Assembly: GCF_004348995.1 (NCBI RefSeq)
Contig: NZ_SMKQ01000015.1
Span: 19,416 to 83,415 of the forward strand
Origin: Nonomuraea terrae
Lineage (GTDB): Bacteria; Actinomycetota; Actinomycetes; Streptosporangiales; Streptosporangiaceae
Length of the DNA stretch: 64,000 bases
Reading direction: 5' to 3'
Every line of letters starts with the position of its first letter. The stretch's first letter is position 1. The notes under the pieces were generated by a model, which saw nothing but the letters and a program-made list of their open reading frames with translations, had not been told where the DNA came from and searched no databases. A program made the translations under genes and the position numbers. Positions 34,780 to 45,385 of the stretch are shown here, piece after piece.

Positions 34780-34875
34780 TATCAGCGGGGGACGAGGCAC
34801 CATTATCGATCGTTTACCCTTGGCATTCGCCCAGGCTGCGGGGATGGGGCGACGCTTGACGGAGGGGAGTCAGGG

Positions 34876-37023
34876 GTGCGGAGTGGTGGTGGAAACGGGA
34901 TGCGAAAACGGCGGCTTCTCCGGCTTGTACTGATTTCATTCGGTGCCGGAATCCTCGTGCTGGCCGGTCTTTTCGCCATTGCCTGGGCGATGACTCCGAT
35001 TCCGGACACAACGCAGAAACAGGCGACCGCGCAGGGTTCGGTGATCTATTACCGCGACGGTAAAACCGTGCTCGCGCGGCAGGGCGTCGACCGCAGAAGG
35101 GTCGATATCGCGCAGGTGCCCCAGCACGTGCGCGACGCGGTCATCGCCGCCGAGAACCGGTCCTTCTACGACGACGCCGGCGTCTCGATCAAGGGCACCG
35201 CCCGCGCCGTCTGGTCCACGTTCACCGGGCAGCAGCTCCAGGGCGGCTCCACCATCACCCAGCAGCTCGTCCGCAACTACTACAGCGGGCTGAGCCAGGA
35301 GCGCTCGGTCACCCGCAAGTTCAAAGAGATCCTCATCGCGATGAAGGTCGACCAGTCCAAGCCGAAGGACTGGGTGCTGGAGCAGTACCTCAACACGATC
35401 TACTTCGGCCGCGGCGCCAACGGCGTGCAGTCGGCCGCCCGCGCCTACTTCGCCAAGGACGTCGGCGACCTGACCGTGGCCGAGGGCGCCTACCTCGCGG
35501 CGGTCATCCAGCAGCCCAGCCGCTTCGCCGACCCCCAGGGCGCCGACCTGGACGCGGTCAAGGCGCGCTGGCAGTCGGTGATCGACGCGATGACGCAGAC
35601 CGGCGCGCTGACGCCCGAGCAGGCCGCCGCCGAGCGGTTCCCCGAGCTCGCGCCGCCGAAGAAGCCGTTCGAGCTCAAGGGCCAGGCCCAGCACATGCTG
35701 GAGCAGGTCACCGCCGAGCTCAACCGCCGCGGCTACACCAACGAGGACATCAACAGCAGCGGCCTGAAGGTCGTCACCACGTTCGACAAGAAGCTCATGC
35801 AGGCCGCCGAGCGCGCGGTGGAGGACCTGCTGCCCGACTCCAGCCCGAAGCAGGTCCGTACGGGCCTGGCCGCCGTCGATCCCGCCACCGGCGAGGTCGT
35901 CGCCTTCTACGGCGGGCGTCCCGCGCAGGTGGAACACTTCGACAACGCGTTCTCGGCCAAGGTGATGGCCGGCTCGACGTTCAAGCCGTACACCCTGGCC
36001 GCGGCCCTCGACAACGGGTTCGACCTGTCCACCCGCGTCGACGGCAACTCGCCGCTGCGGGTGGCCTCGGCCTCCAAGCCCATCCCCAACGACAGCGACC
36101 GCTCGTACGGGCTCATCAACCTGGTCAGCGCCACCCAGAACTCCGTCAACACCGCGTTCGTCGACCTCGGCCAGAAGGTGGGGCTCGACAAGGTGGCCAA
36201 GACCGCCGAGCTGGCCGGCATCCCCGCCGCCCAGCTGAAGCCCCACCAGGCGGCCGCCTCGTTCCCGCTCGGCGTCGCCTCGGTCAGCGCCGTGCAGAAC
36301 GCCTCCGGGTTCGCCACGTTCGCCAACAAGGGCGTGCACATGGAGGCCCACGTGGTGCGGTCGGTCACCGACGCCCAGGGCCGCAAGCAGGTCGTCGAGC
36401 CGGCCGCCACGAAGGTGGTGGGCGAGCAGGCCGCCGCCGACACCACGTACGCGATGGAGCAGGTCGTCAAATACGGCACCGGCACCGGCGCCCGGCTCTA
36501 CGACCGCCCGGTGGCCGGCAAGACGGGCACCACCGACGACTCGAAGTCGGTCTGGTTCAACGGCTACACACCGCAGCTCGCGGTGGCGGTCAACATGTTC
36601 CGCGACGACAACGCCACCGTCACGATCCCGGGATACGGCACGCAGTTCGGCGGTTCGCTGCCGGCGCAGATCTGGCGGGCGTTCATGACCGAGGCCATGG
36701 AGGGCAAGCCCGTCGAGGAGTTCCCCGAGCCGTCCGACTACGGCTACTCCTCGGGTTACGAGACGCCCGACTACGACAGCGACGTCCCCGACCCCGACTA
36801 CACGCCTCCGACCGACTCGGACGAATGGGACGTCCCCGAGCCCGACGGCGGCCCGTCCTTCACCGACGAGCCCGATCAGGACAACCCAGGCGACCGCGCA
36901 CGCCAGGACGTGGAGCCGGAGCAGACGGACCCGCCGTCCCTCGACCTGCCCGACAACCCCTGGGTCCAGGACGACCGCACCAACCCCGATGAGCCCCGCC
37001 TCCGCGAACCCCAAGACCGCTGA
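34876..37023 (+). CDS. Class A penicillin-binding protein
   Basis: 715 aa bifunctional peptidoglycan synthase. A cytoplasmic stub and one membrane helix (LLRLVLISFGAGILVLAGLFAIAWAM) come first. The GT51 glycosyltransferase domain has VIAAENRSFYDDAGVS (catalytic Glu), GGSTITQQLVRNYY and EQYLNTIYFGRGANGVQSAA. The transpeptidase has AGSTFKPYTLA (SxxK), TQNSVNTAF (SxN) and VAGKTGTTDD (KTG). The C-terminal 110 residues are acidic and Pro-rich. GTG 34876 is supported by GGAGGGGAG; ATG 34900 is an alternative. It acts outside the membrane in wall growth. Confidence 0.95.
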   Translation: MRSGGGNGMRKRRLLRLVLISFGAGILVLAGLFAIAWAMTPIPDTTQKQATAQGSVIYYRDGKTVLARQGVDRRRVDIAQVPQHVRDAVIAAENRSFYDDAGVSIKGTARAVWSTFTGQQLQGGSTITQQLVRNYYSGLSQERSVTRKFKEILIAMKVDQSKPKDWVLEQYLNTIYFGRGANGVQSAARAYFAKDVGDLTVAEGAYLAAVIQQPSRFADPQGADLDAVKARWQSVIDAMTQTGALTPEQAAAERFPELAPPKKPFELKGQAQHMLEQVTAELNRRGYTNEDINSSGLKVVTTFDKKLMQAAERAVEDLLPDSSPKQVRTGLAAVDPATGEVVAFYGGRPAQVEHFDNAFSAKVMAGSTFKPYTLAAALDNGFDLSTRVDGNSPLRVASASKPIPNDSDRSYGLINLVSATQNSVNTAFVDLGQKVGLDKVAKTAELAGIPAAQLKPHQAAASFPLGVASVSAVQNASGFATFANKGVHMEAHVVRSVTDAQGRKQVVEPAATKVVGEQAAADTTYAMEQVVKYGTGTGARLYDRPVAGKTGTTDDSKSVWFNGYTPQLAVAVNMFRDDNATVTIPGYGTQFGGSLPAQIWRAFMTEAMEGKPVEEFPEPSDYGYSSGYETPDYDSDVPDPDYTPPTDSDEWDVPEPDGGPSFTDEPDQDNPGDRARQDVEPEQTDPPSLDLPDNPWVQDDRTNPDEPRLREPQDR

Positions 37024-37030
37024 CCGGCGA

Positions 37031-37216
37031 CCGCGTGGCCGAGGTCGGCTGGGTGGTGGACGTGGCTCGGCGGGCGAGGCCGGCCGGGTAGCGGGATTGG
37101 GTTCACGGCCGAGGACCGGCCGCCTGCGTGGCTGAGGTCGGCTGGGTGGTGAACGTGGCTCGGCGGATGAGGTCGGCAGTGGGATGGGGCTTACGAGGCC
37201 CGCTGCGGGGTGCCGT
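37031..37216. repeat. Two degenerate 93-bp direct repeats
   Basis: GTGGCCGAGGTCGGCTGGGT (37035) recurs as GTGGCTGAGGTCGGCTGGGT (37128), with further matching sequence on both sides and a period of 93 bases. The copies have diverged by roughly a fifth. It fills much of the 385-base gap between the PBP and DUF255 genes; no gene is seen there. Confidence 0.6.
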
Positions 37217-37313
37217 GTGGCTCGCCACCGAGATCTCGTGGCGGTGGGGTGTGGTTCACCCACCCAACCCCCAGACGGACGGTCGCAGGTGGGGCTCACC
37301 ATTGAGGCCTCGC

Positions 37314-37348
37314 GAGGGTGGGTGTGTGCTTCACACACCCTCACCCTC
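37314..37348. terminator. Long bulged hairpin between convergent genes
   Basis: GAGGGTG + GGTGTGTG (37314-37328) pairs with CACACACC + CACCCTC (37332-37348), with a CTT loop and a 2-base bulge. It sits between the 3' ends of the PBP and DUF255 genes and could end transcription from both sides. Confidence 0.55.
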
Positions 37349-37408
37349 AGAGGACGGTCCTGAGGAGGAGCGCGGGGCTTCGGCGATGGTGGGCCCCTTG
37401 CCGGACGG

Positions 37409-39400
<1,992 letters not shown>

Positions 39401-39511
39401 CATGACCTCCTCGATTCACCCTATGCGTCGTCCGGCGGCCGGTTGTGGGCCAGGTCACGCCCCGGCGCGCTGCGGCTGACTCGGAAGGCGGTGACGGCGT
39501 AGGTTACGGGC

Positions 39512-40666
39512 GTGGATATGGACTTCGTCTGCGCTCACGCCGGTCGCCCGGCCCCGGCGCTCACCCGCAGGGACGTGGCACGCGCGCTGCTCGCCGTACC
39601 GTCGGGGGTGGCGCTCGTGGCGCTGCCCGACCTGCGGCGGGAGATGCTCTCGGCCGGAAACCCGCTCTCCCGGGCGTTCTGGGAGTCGGCCAAGGCCGTT
39701 CTCAGCTCGATCGAGGCGGGCCAGGCCACGGTGGGCGACGTGCAGCGGTGGCTGGAATCGACCGGCACCGAGCCGATCCTCATGACGCCCAGCTACTTCG
39801 TCTGGCCCGAGGAGGACGAACGCGGCCCCGTGGCCACGGAGATGTACGACCGCCTGGTGGCCCACCTGGAGGAGCGCGTGGCGGCCGGGGAGATCGACCC
39901 CGACGCGCTGGTGACCGGCGACCAGGAGGCCCGCAGGGCGTACGAGGAGTTGCAGGAGCAGTGGCTCGGCACGCCGCTGCCCGACGGGCGGGTGCCCGGC
40001 TTCGCCGTCAGCGACGAGCAGGACGAGGAGCTCTTCAACGCCTGGGACGAGGAGGAGGCGTTCGCGCTGTCGGAGCTGCAGCGCATCATGGCGGAGCTGC
40101 CCAAGCAGCCCGAGGTGCCCGCGGAGGAGCTGGAGGTCGCCGCGGCGCGGCTGCGCGTGCTGCTCGCCCTGCCCGGCTACCCGTCCAACGTGCTGCGGGC
40201 CTGCGCCGGGTTCGAGGACAGGCCGCTGCCCGACGACGACACCGAGCTGTGGTTGTCGGTGGCGGCCGGCATCGCCGGGCCCATCTCCGACCTGTCGGAG
40301 GGCGGCGACGTGCTGGAGGAGTTCGTCGACGTGGAGGGCGAGCTGAGCCAGGAGGACACCGTGCTGGCCAACCTGTGCGCGATCCAGCACGCCGACTGGC
40401 TGGCCGGGGTGGCCGCGCTGGCCAGGATGGGGCCGGGGGTGCTGGCCTCGCCGGAGCGGATGGCGCGCCTCATCGCCGAGTCGGAGGACGTCGACGTCGA
40501 CGAGCATGCCGGCGACGACCTCGACACGACCGAGAGCCTCTTCGCCTCGGTCGTGACGCTGTGGGGCTACCTCGGCATCGTGGACGAGGACGACGTGCTG
40601 ACCCCGCTGGGCTGGTGGGGGCTGCCCAAGGCGCTGGAACGCGCCTGGTCGCCCCCGGCCGAGTGA
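39512..40666 (+). CDS. Acidic conserved-type hypothetical protein
   Basis: 384 aa soluble protein, strongly acidic, with many Glu/Asp runs (SDEQDEELFNAWDEEEAF, SEDVDVDEHAGDDLD). No signal peptide, membrane helix or catalytic motif is seen. Predicted mostly helical; the C-terminal VVTLWGYLGIVDEDDVLTPLGWWGLPKALERAW looks like a small winged-helix-like or plant-type repeat segment, but this is a guess. GTG 39512 or ATG 39518 may start. It is divergent from DUF255 and converges with the small GNAT gene. Family not recognised. Confidence 0.7.
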   Translation: MDMDFVCAHAGRPAPALTRRDVARALLAVPSGVALVALPDLRREMLSAGNPLSRAFWESAKAVLSSIEAGQATVGDVQRWLESTGTEPILMTPSYFVWPEEDERGPVATEMYDRLVAHLEERVAAGEIDPDALVTGDQEARRAYEELQEQWLGTPLPDGRVPGFAVSDEQDEELFNAWDEEEAFALSELQRIMAELPKQPEVPAEELEVAAARLRVLLALPGYPSNVLRACAGFEDRPLPDDDTELWLSVAAGIAGPISDLSEGGDVLEEFVDVEGELSQEDTVLANLCAIQHADWLAGVAALARMGPGVLASPERMARLIAESEDVDVDEHAGDDLDTTESLFASVVTLWGYLGIVDEDDVLTPLGWWGLPKALERAWSPPAE

Positions 40667-40670
40667 TCCC

Positions 40671-40955
40671 TCAGGCGGAGTCGACGAGCTCCTTGAACTC
40701 CGGGTGGCGCTCGATGTATTTCGCGACGTACGGGCAGGTCGGCACGACGCGCAGGCCGGTGTCGGCGCTCACCTGAAGCGCGTGGCCGACGAGCTTGCCC
40801 GCCAGGCCCTGCCCTTCGTACTCGGGCAGGACCTCGGTGTGGGTGAAAATGATCTTCGTGGGCAGCAGCCGGTAGTCGGCGAACCCGGCGAGCTTGCCGT
40901 CCACGTGGATCTCGAATCGCTTCTCCGTCGGGTTGTCGACCACTTCTGTCGGCAT
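40671..40955 (-). CDS. Small GNAT-type N-acetyltransferase (YjdJ-like)
   Basis: 94 aa minimal acetyl-CoA-binding domain of the Acetyltransf_CG type: RFEIHVDGKLAGFADYRLLP, IIFTHTEVLPEYEGQGLAGKLVGHAL (acetyl-CoA loop EGQGLAGKL) and LRVVPTCPYVAKYIERHPEFKELV. Such small proteins may acetylate protein N-termini or small molecules. The ATG at 40955 abuts the TAA of the upstream small membrane gene, so they are one operon. Confidence 0.88.
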   Translation of the reverse strand: MPTEVVDNPTEKRFEIHVDGKLAGFADYRLLPTKIIFTHTEVLPEYEGQGLAGKLVGHALQVSADTGLRVVPTCPYVAKYIERHPEFKELVDSA

Positions 40956-41138
40956 TTACCTGGCCTTCTCGTCGTCTTTGACCTTCTCGTCGTGCACGTC
41001 ACCCTCGTGCGGCACTTCGATCTTCGACATCTGCTTGTTCATCGACTTGATCAGAAGAAAGAGGGCGAACCCGATGAGGGCCACGACGACGAAGCCGAGC
41101 AAACCCGGACTCACATCACCCGCTGCTAGAACACTCAC
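40956..41138 (-). CDS. 60-aa single-helix membrane protein
   Basis: One membrane helix (GLLGFVVVALIGFALFLLI, residues 12-30) followed by a charged cytosolic tail, KSMNKQMSKIEVPHEGDVHDEKVKDDEKAR. GTG start at 41138 after GGAAGG. Its stop is directly followed by the GNAT start, which supports it as a real gene. The same strand carries mca 34 bases upstream, so a three-gene unit is possible. Function unknown. Confidence 0.7.
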   Translation of the reverse strand: MSVLAAGDVSPGLLGFVVVALIGFALFLLIKSMNKQMSKIEVPHEGDVHDEKVKDDEKAR

Positions 41139-41172
41139 CCTTCCAGTCTGCCACCTGAAGGCCGTGGTCCCC

Positions 41173-42057
41173 TCAGTGGCAGGCGGGTGAGACGTCGTCG
41201 GCGTGGATGCCCGCGAACAGGTCGTCCTCCGGCGGCTCGGTGTCGACCAGCGAGCGCGCCAGGTGGTAGTCCTCCGTCGGCCAGATCTCCTCCTGCACCT
41301 CGCGCGGGCAGACGAACCAGAAGCCGTCCGGGTCGATCTGGGTGGCGTGGGCCAGCAGCGCCTCGTCGCGGACCTTGAAGTACTCGCCGCACGGCACGCG
41401 CGTGGTGGCCCCCCACTTGGTGGGGCGGTCCTCCCAGCGCGCGATCCAGTCGGAGTAGGGGGACCCGAGGTCGCGCGCGACCATCGCCTCGTGCAGCGCC
41501 TCGAACCTCTCCTTGGTGAAGCCCATGTGGTAGTAGAGCTTCAGCGGCTGCCAGGGGTCTCCGGTGCCGGGGTAGCGGTCGGGGTCGCCGGCCGCCTCGA
41601 ACGCCTCGACCGAGACCCGGTTGGTCATGATGTGGTCAGGGTGCGGGTAACCGCCGTCGTCGTCGTACGTGATGATGACGTGCGGCCGGAACTCGCGGAC
41701 GGCGGCCACCAGGGGCCTGGCGGCGTCCTCCAGCTTCTGCAGCGCGAAGCAGCCCTCGGGCAGCGGCTCGTTCTCGTCCTCCGGCAGGCCGGAGTCGACG
41801 AAACCCATGAAACGCTGCTCGACGCCGAGGATCTCGCGCGCGCGGTCCATCTCGGCCTTGCGGACCTCGGCGATGTTGGCCACGATCTCGGGGCGGTCCA
41901 TCTTGGGGTTGAGCACCGATCCGCGTTCGCCGCCGGTGAGCGTACAGACCAGCACTCCCACGCCTTCGCGCACGTAACGCGCCATGGTGGCGGCACCCTT
42001 GCTCGACTCGTCGTCGGGGTGGGCGTGGACGGCCATCAGCCTCAGCGGTGCACTCAC
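41173..42057 (-). CDS. mca: Mycothiol S-conjugate amidase
   Basis: 294 aa zinc enzyme that cleaves mycothiol conjugates of toxins into glucosaminyl-inositol and a mercapturic acid for export. Zinc ligands are in VHAHPDDESSKGAA (His, Asp) and GYPHPDHIMTN (His). LTGGERGSVLNP and GFVDSGLPEDENEPLPEGCF are shared with MshB; the long C-terminus (WKARWEDRPTKWGATTRVPC-like WIARWEDRPTKWGATTRVPC) marks Mca rather than MshB. It is divergent from the DUF4307 gene, followed by greA, the standard actinobacterial order. Confidence 0.95.
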   Translation of the reverse strand: MSAPLRLMAVHAHPDDESSKGAATMARYVREGVGVLVCTLTGGERGSVLNPKMDRPEIVANIAEVRKAEMDRAREILGVEQRFMGFVDSGLPEDENEPLPEGCFALQKLEDAARPLVAAVREFRPHVIITYDDDGGYPHPDHIMTNRVSVEAFEAAGDPDRYPGTGDPWQPLKLYYHMGFTKERFEALHEAMVARDLGSPYSDWIARWEDRPTKWGATTRVPCGEYFKVRDEALLAHATQIDPDGFWFVCPREVQEEIWPTEDYHLARSLVDTEPPEDDLFAGIHADDVSPACH

Positions 42058-42192
42058 GGGCTCGATGTCTCCTCAGTCAGGACCGGGCAGTCACCCAGAG
42101 AGGTTAGTTTCTGCTGGGCGGTCGCGAGGGCACACCCCTCGCGGGCGACAATTGTCTCGGATAACGCCGAGGGAGTGCAGGGAGATTCCGCC

Positions 42193-42612
42193 ATGGTCAC
42201 CAGAGATGTCGAGGACGGGCCCGTTCTCGGCACCCCCGACGACTTCCCCGATCGTCCCGAGCGAAGGGGCAGGCTCGTCGTCCACGTGGTGATCGGCGTG
42301 CTGGTGGCCATCATCGCCGGCGGCTGGGGTTACGTCATGTGGTCGATGACCGCGGGCGGCTCGGAGGCGCCGTCACAGGTGGTCACGTTCGAGGTGGAGA
42401 GCCCGAGCCGGGCCGAGATCACGTTCGAGGTCTACAAGCCGGACGACCGGGTCGCGGTGTGCCGCATCCGCGCGCTGGACGTCGACCACGCGGAAGTCGG
42501 CAGCAAGGAAGTAAGAATCCCGGCCGGTGCGGGTAGTAAGCAGATCAAGGAAAGCCTGGACACCAGTGGTCAGGCCACTTCCGTCCACATCCAGTACTGC
42601 AATCTCGTATAG
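42193..42612 (+). CDS. DUF4307 membrane protein
   Basis: 139 aa: cytosolic N-terminus, one membrane helix (LVVHVVIGVLVAIIAGGWGYVMW, about 28-50), and an outside domain of about 85 residues ending IQYCNLV with two Cys (CRIRALD, YCNLV). This is the DUF4307 plan found between mca and greA across actinobacteria. GGGAG upstream fixes ATG 42193. Function not established; the location suggests a cell-envelope role. Confidence 0.85.
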   Translation: MVTRDVEDGPVLGTPDDFPDRPERRGRLVVHVVIGVLVAIIAGGWGYVMWSMTAGGSEAPSQVVTFEVESPSRAEITFEVYKPDDRVAVCRIRALDVDHAEVGSKEVRIPAGAGSKQIKESLDTSGQATSVHIQYCNLV

Positions 42613-42721
42613 TGAGACATTTGGGGAAGCGTTCTCGCCGTTGTCTTGTTACCCTTTCGCAATTCAACCGTACGCAACCTCGAAGTGATCTCAGGGCCCC
42701 CTAGGCAAGCAAGGAGAACCC

Positions 42722-43222
42722 GTGGCCGACTCTCGCGATGAGAACGTCACATGGCTGACGCAGGAGGCGTACGACCGCCTGAAGGCGGAGTACGAGTATC
42801 TCTCTGGCCCCGGGCGCGTCGACATCGCCAAGAAGATCGAAGCCGCCCGTGAAGAGGGCGACCTGCGTGAGAACGGCGGCTACCACGCCGCCAAGGACGA
42901 GCAGGGCAAGATGGAGGCCAGGATCTTCCATCTGCGGCAGATCCTCGACAACGCCCAGGTGGGAGAGGCCCCGAAGACCGAGGGCGTGGTCGGCCCCGGC
43001 ATGACCGTGACCATCAGGTTCGTCGGCGACGACGACGAGGTCACCTTCCTGCTCGCCTCCCGCGAGGAGAGCGGAGCGCCGATCGACGTCTACTCGCCCA
43101 AGTCCCCGCTGGGTGCGGCGATCAACGGCAAGAAGATCGGTGAGAAGGCGACCTACGCCCTGCCCAACGGACGGCAGAACACCGTCGAGATCCTGGAGGC
43201 CGTGCCGTACGTCGGCAACTGA
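42722..43222 (+). CDS. greA: Transcription elongation factor GreA
   Basis: 166 aa. GreA enters the RNA polymerase secondary channel and stimulates cleavage of backtracked RNA. The N-terminal coiled coil has the acidic tip in EEGDLRENGGYHAAKDEQG (Asp and Glu for Mg binding). The C-terminal FKBP-like domain includes SPKSPLGAAINGKKIGEKATY. The GTG at 42722 follows AAGGAG. It is ended by the strong terminator at 43239. Confidence 0.96.
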   Translation: MADSRDENVTWLTQEAYDRLKAEYEYLSGPGRVDIAKKIEAAREEGDLRENGGYHAAKDEQGKMEARIFHLRQILDNAQVGEAPKTEGVVGPGMTVTIRFVGDDDEVTFLLASREESGAPIDVYSPKSPLGAAINGKKIGEKATYALPNGRQNTVEILEAVPYVGN

Positions 43223-43238
43223 CCCCCCCGCACGACGA

Positions 43239-43271
43239 CCGCCGGGCCCCCGTTGGCCCGGCGGAATTTTT
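43239..43271 (+). terminator. Rho-independent terminator of greA
   Basis: Perfect 10-bp stem CCGCCGGGCC (43239-43248) / GGCCCGGCGG (43255-43264) with a 6-base loop, followed by AATTTTT. A classic intrinsic terminator; its T-run overlaps the earliest possible start of the NlpC/P60 gene. Confidence 0.93.
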
Positions 43272-44565
43272 GCATGTCCCGGGCCATGTTCCCGGCCATG
43301 TTCTGGGTCATGTCCCGGGACATGACCCAGGGCATGGCTCGGGAATTCGGCAAGACCTGAGTTTTCTCGTCAAATCCCGTAAACGGCGCAACACGTACAG
43401 GCTTGTGCCGTTCATCGTGGTGGCGCTGGTGGCGGTGCTGACCGCCGACGTGCTGCTGCTCGTGCACCCGCCGCAGGAGCGCGCCGGGTTATCCGAAGCC
43501 CCGCGCGACGTCCGGCCCGAGCAGACGCTGCTGGCGCAGCAACAGCCCCAGGAACAGTCGCAGCAGTCGCCGCCGGCCGTCACGCCGGTCGCGCCGCTGC
43601 AGAAGCTGCACAAGCCCAACCTGTTCGTGCTCACCCGCAAGCCGTTCACGGACGAGCTGCTGCGGAAGGTGGCCGCGCTGCCCGGTGTGCGGGCGCTGGA
43701 GCTGGCGGACGCGGCCTCGATCGTGCTCGACGACAAGCGGGTGCAGACACTCGGGGTGGATCCGTCCACGTTCCGGGCGTACACGCCGAAGGTGACCGCT
43801 TCGTCCGATGCGCTCTGGCAGAACGTGGCGGCCGGCGACGTGGCGGTGTCGTTCGTGCTGGGCAACGACGGCGGGCTCACGCTGCACCGGCGGGTGCAGG
43901 GGCCGGCCGGGCAGCTGCGCATCGGCGCGTACGCCACCACCGGCTTCGGCGCCGTGGACGCCGTGGTCTCCAAGGACGTCGGCCGCAGGCTCGGCCTGCC
44001 CCACGACAACGCGCTCATCGTCAGCGCCCCCAAGGCCGCCTCCGACGACCTGCGCGCGGCCATCCTGCGGGTGCTGCCCAAGGGCACCCAGGTGGCGCTG
44101 GTCAACCCGGTGATCCCTCCGGAGCGGCAGCAGGTGACGCCGCGCGAGTGGCCGGCCGGGTCGTTCATGACGGGCGACCAGCTCACGGCGGCGCTGCGGG
44201 CGGCCGTCTCCAAGCTGGGCCGCCCTTATGTGTGGGGCGCCGAGGGCCCGGAGACGTTCGACTGCTCCGGCCTGGTCCAGTGGGCCTACGCGCAGGCGGG
44301 GGTGCGGATGCCGCGCGTGACGCACCAGCAGTGGCTGACGGGGCCGCAGGTGCCGTACGCGCAGGCGCAGCCGGGCGACCTGCTCTTCTGGCGCAACGAC
44401 CCGACGAACCCGGCCTACATCTCGCACGTGGCCATCTACTGGGGCGAGGGGAAGATGTTGCACGCGCCCCGCACCGGTGACGTGGTCAAGATCGTGCCGG
44501 TGACCACCCGCAACCTGGCCGGAGTGGTCAGAGTCAGCCCCGTGCAGGCGGCCAAGGTCCGCTGA
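43270..44565 (+). CDS. NlpC/P60 family peptidoglycan hydrolase
   Basis: Up to 431 aa. A basic stretch KSRKRRNTYR and a membrane helix (LVPFIVVALVAVLTADVLLLV) anchor it. A Gln/Pro linker, a region of about 190 residues of unknown fold and a C-terminal NlpC/P60 endopeptidase follow. Catalytic Cys is in ETFDCSGLVQWAYAQAG, His in PAYISHVAIYWGEGKMLHA, and RPYVWGAEGP precedes. The start is uncertain: TTG 43270 lies in the greA terminator T-run and would translate the 12-bp repeats as GHVP units, while GTG 43405 would lose the basic stretch. The fold assignment does not depend on this. Confidence 0.85.
   Translation: MHVPGHVPGHVLGHVPGHDPGHGSGIRQDLSFLVKSRKRRNTYRLVPFIVVALVAVLTADVLLLVHPPQERAGLSEAPRDVRPEQTLLAQQQPQEQSQQSPPAVTPVAPLQKLHKPNLFVLTRKPFTDELLRKVAALPGVRALELADAASIVLDDKRVQTLGVDPSTFRAYTPKVTASSDALWQNVAAGDVAVSFVLGNDGGLTLHRRVQGPAGQLRIGAYATTGFGAVDAVVSKDVGRRLGLPHDNALIVSAPKAASDDLRAAILRVLPKGTQVALVNPVIPPERQQVTPREWPAGSFMTGDQLTAALRAAVSKLGRPYVWGAEGPETFDCSGLVQWAYAQAGVRMPRVTHQQWLTGPQVPYAQAQPGDLLFWRNDPTNPAYISHVAIYWGEGKMLHAPRTGDVVKIVPVTTRNLAGVVRVSPVQAAKVR
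43273..43344. repeat. 12-bp CATG repeat array with 28-bp palindrome
   Basis: Six units with an exact 12-base period begin CATG at 43273, 43285, 43297, 43309, 43321 and 43333 (for example CATGTCCCGGGC, CATGTTCCCGGC). Bases 43303-43330 form a perfect palindrome, CTGGGTCATGTCCC then GGGACATGACCCAG. If translated in the NlpC frame it would read as GHVP-type tetrapeptides. Confidence 0.85.
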
Positions 44566-44635
44566 GGCTTTCCTCCGCGCACAGTGTCCTGTTGCCTCAC
44601 GTGCGTTCCTGCCGCAACTCGGTAATGATGATTAC

Positions 44636-45148
44636 ATGACTACAGAGGACGAGGTCCGCGGCTGGTTCACCGGGCGGCTGCCCGAGGAGTGGTTCACCGG
44701 CGCTCCGACGATCATCCGCGACCGCGAGGAGATCGCGGTGCTCGGCCCGCTGCCCGACCCGCCCGCCGACGTCCCCGAGGCCGAGCGCGCCGCCCTGATC
44801 GAGGGGATGGTGAGGAGGTTCAGGGAGGAGACGCGGGAGCGGCGGATCGACATCGCCAAGGAGGCCGAGCGCAGGTTCCGGCAGAAGGTGTCGTGGGGCG
44901 TCGTCTGCGGGGGCGAGGCTGTGATGTTCACCACACTCTCCGTGCCGGTCATGACGCGGCTGCGCCAGTCGGAGCGCCAAGTGCTCGACACGCTGGTGGC
45001 CGCCGGTGTGGCGCGCAGCCGCAGCGACGCCCTCGCCTGGTGCGTACGCCTGGTCGGGAGGAACGCCGACACGTGGCTGGTGGATCTGCGCGAGGCGCTG
45101 CAGCATGTCGACCGGGTGCGCTCCGCGGGGCCCGACGTCAATTCATGA
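44636..45148 (+). CDS. Hypothetical protein, 170 aa
   Basis: Soluble, charged. The N-terminal half (EVRGWFTGRLPEEWFTGAPTIIRDREEIAVLGPLPD) looks globular; the middle is a basic helix (VRRFREETRERRIDIAKEAERRFRQKVSWGV). The C-terminal RLRQSERQVLDTLVAAGVARSRSDALAWCVRLVG resembles the ribbon-helix-helix-like segment that follows 'L..G.A.SRSDALA' in many small actinobacterial proteins, so a DNA-binding or toxin-antitoxin-like role is conceivable. The ATG lies directly after TAATGATGATTAC, possibly leaderless. Family not named. Confidence 0.7.
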   Translation: MTTEDEVRGWFTGRLPEEWFTGAPTIIRDREEIAVLGPLPDPPADVPEAERAALIEGMVRRFREETRERRIDIAKEAERRFRQKVSWGVVCGGEAVMFTTLSVPVMTRLRQSERQVLDTLVAAGVARSRSDALAWCVRLVGRNADTWLVDLREALQHVDRVRSAGPDVNS

Positions 45149-45164
45149 GGCCGCTTCCGGGGAA

Positions 45165-45217
45165 TGGACTAAACCACTTGGGCAATTGGTTTAGACCATC
45201 GGGATTGGACTGGACCA
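45165..45217. promoter_or_regulatory. Three GntR/DasR-type operator matches before pckG
   Basis: TGGACTAAACCA (45165-45176), TGGTTTAGACCA (45187-45198) and TGGACTGGACCA (45206-45217) match the DasR core TGGTCTAGACCA at 10, 11 and 10 of 12 positions. Centres are 22 and 19 bases apart, about two helical turns. They lie in the 237-base gap before pckG. Confidence 0.6.
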
Positions 45218-45385
45218 GTGCTCCGAATTTCTTCTTTTAAATCCGCTTCCGCTGGGTAGGGTCCCCCAATCGTCAGGGCCGCTGCCTGCGGCGACGGCCT
45301 CGCCAACAGGTCTATGCCAATTGGCTTTCTCGCCGGTTCGTCGTTAATGATGACTGGGCCCTGGGAGAGTGGAGGAGTCATAGTC

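Noticed and set aside
43270..43404. GHVP-repeat N-terminus of the NlpC protein as a certain feature
   Set aside because: The only start for it lies in the T-run of a strong terminator; kept only as an uncertain start.
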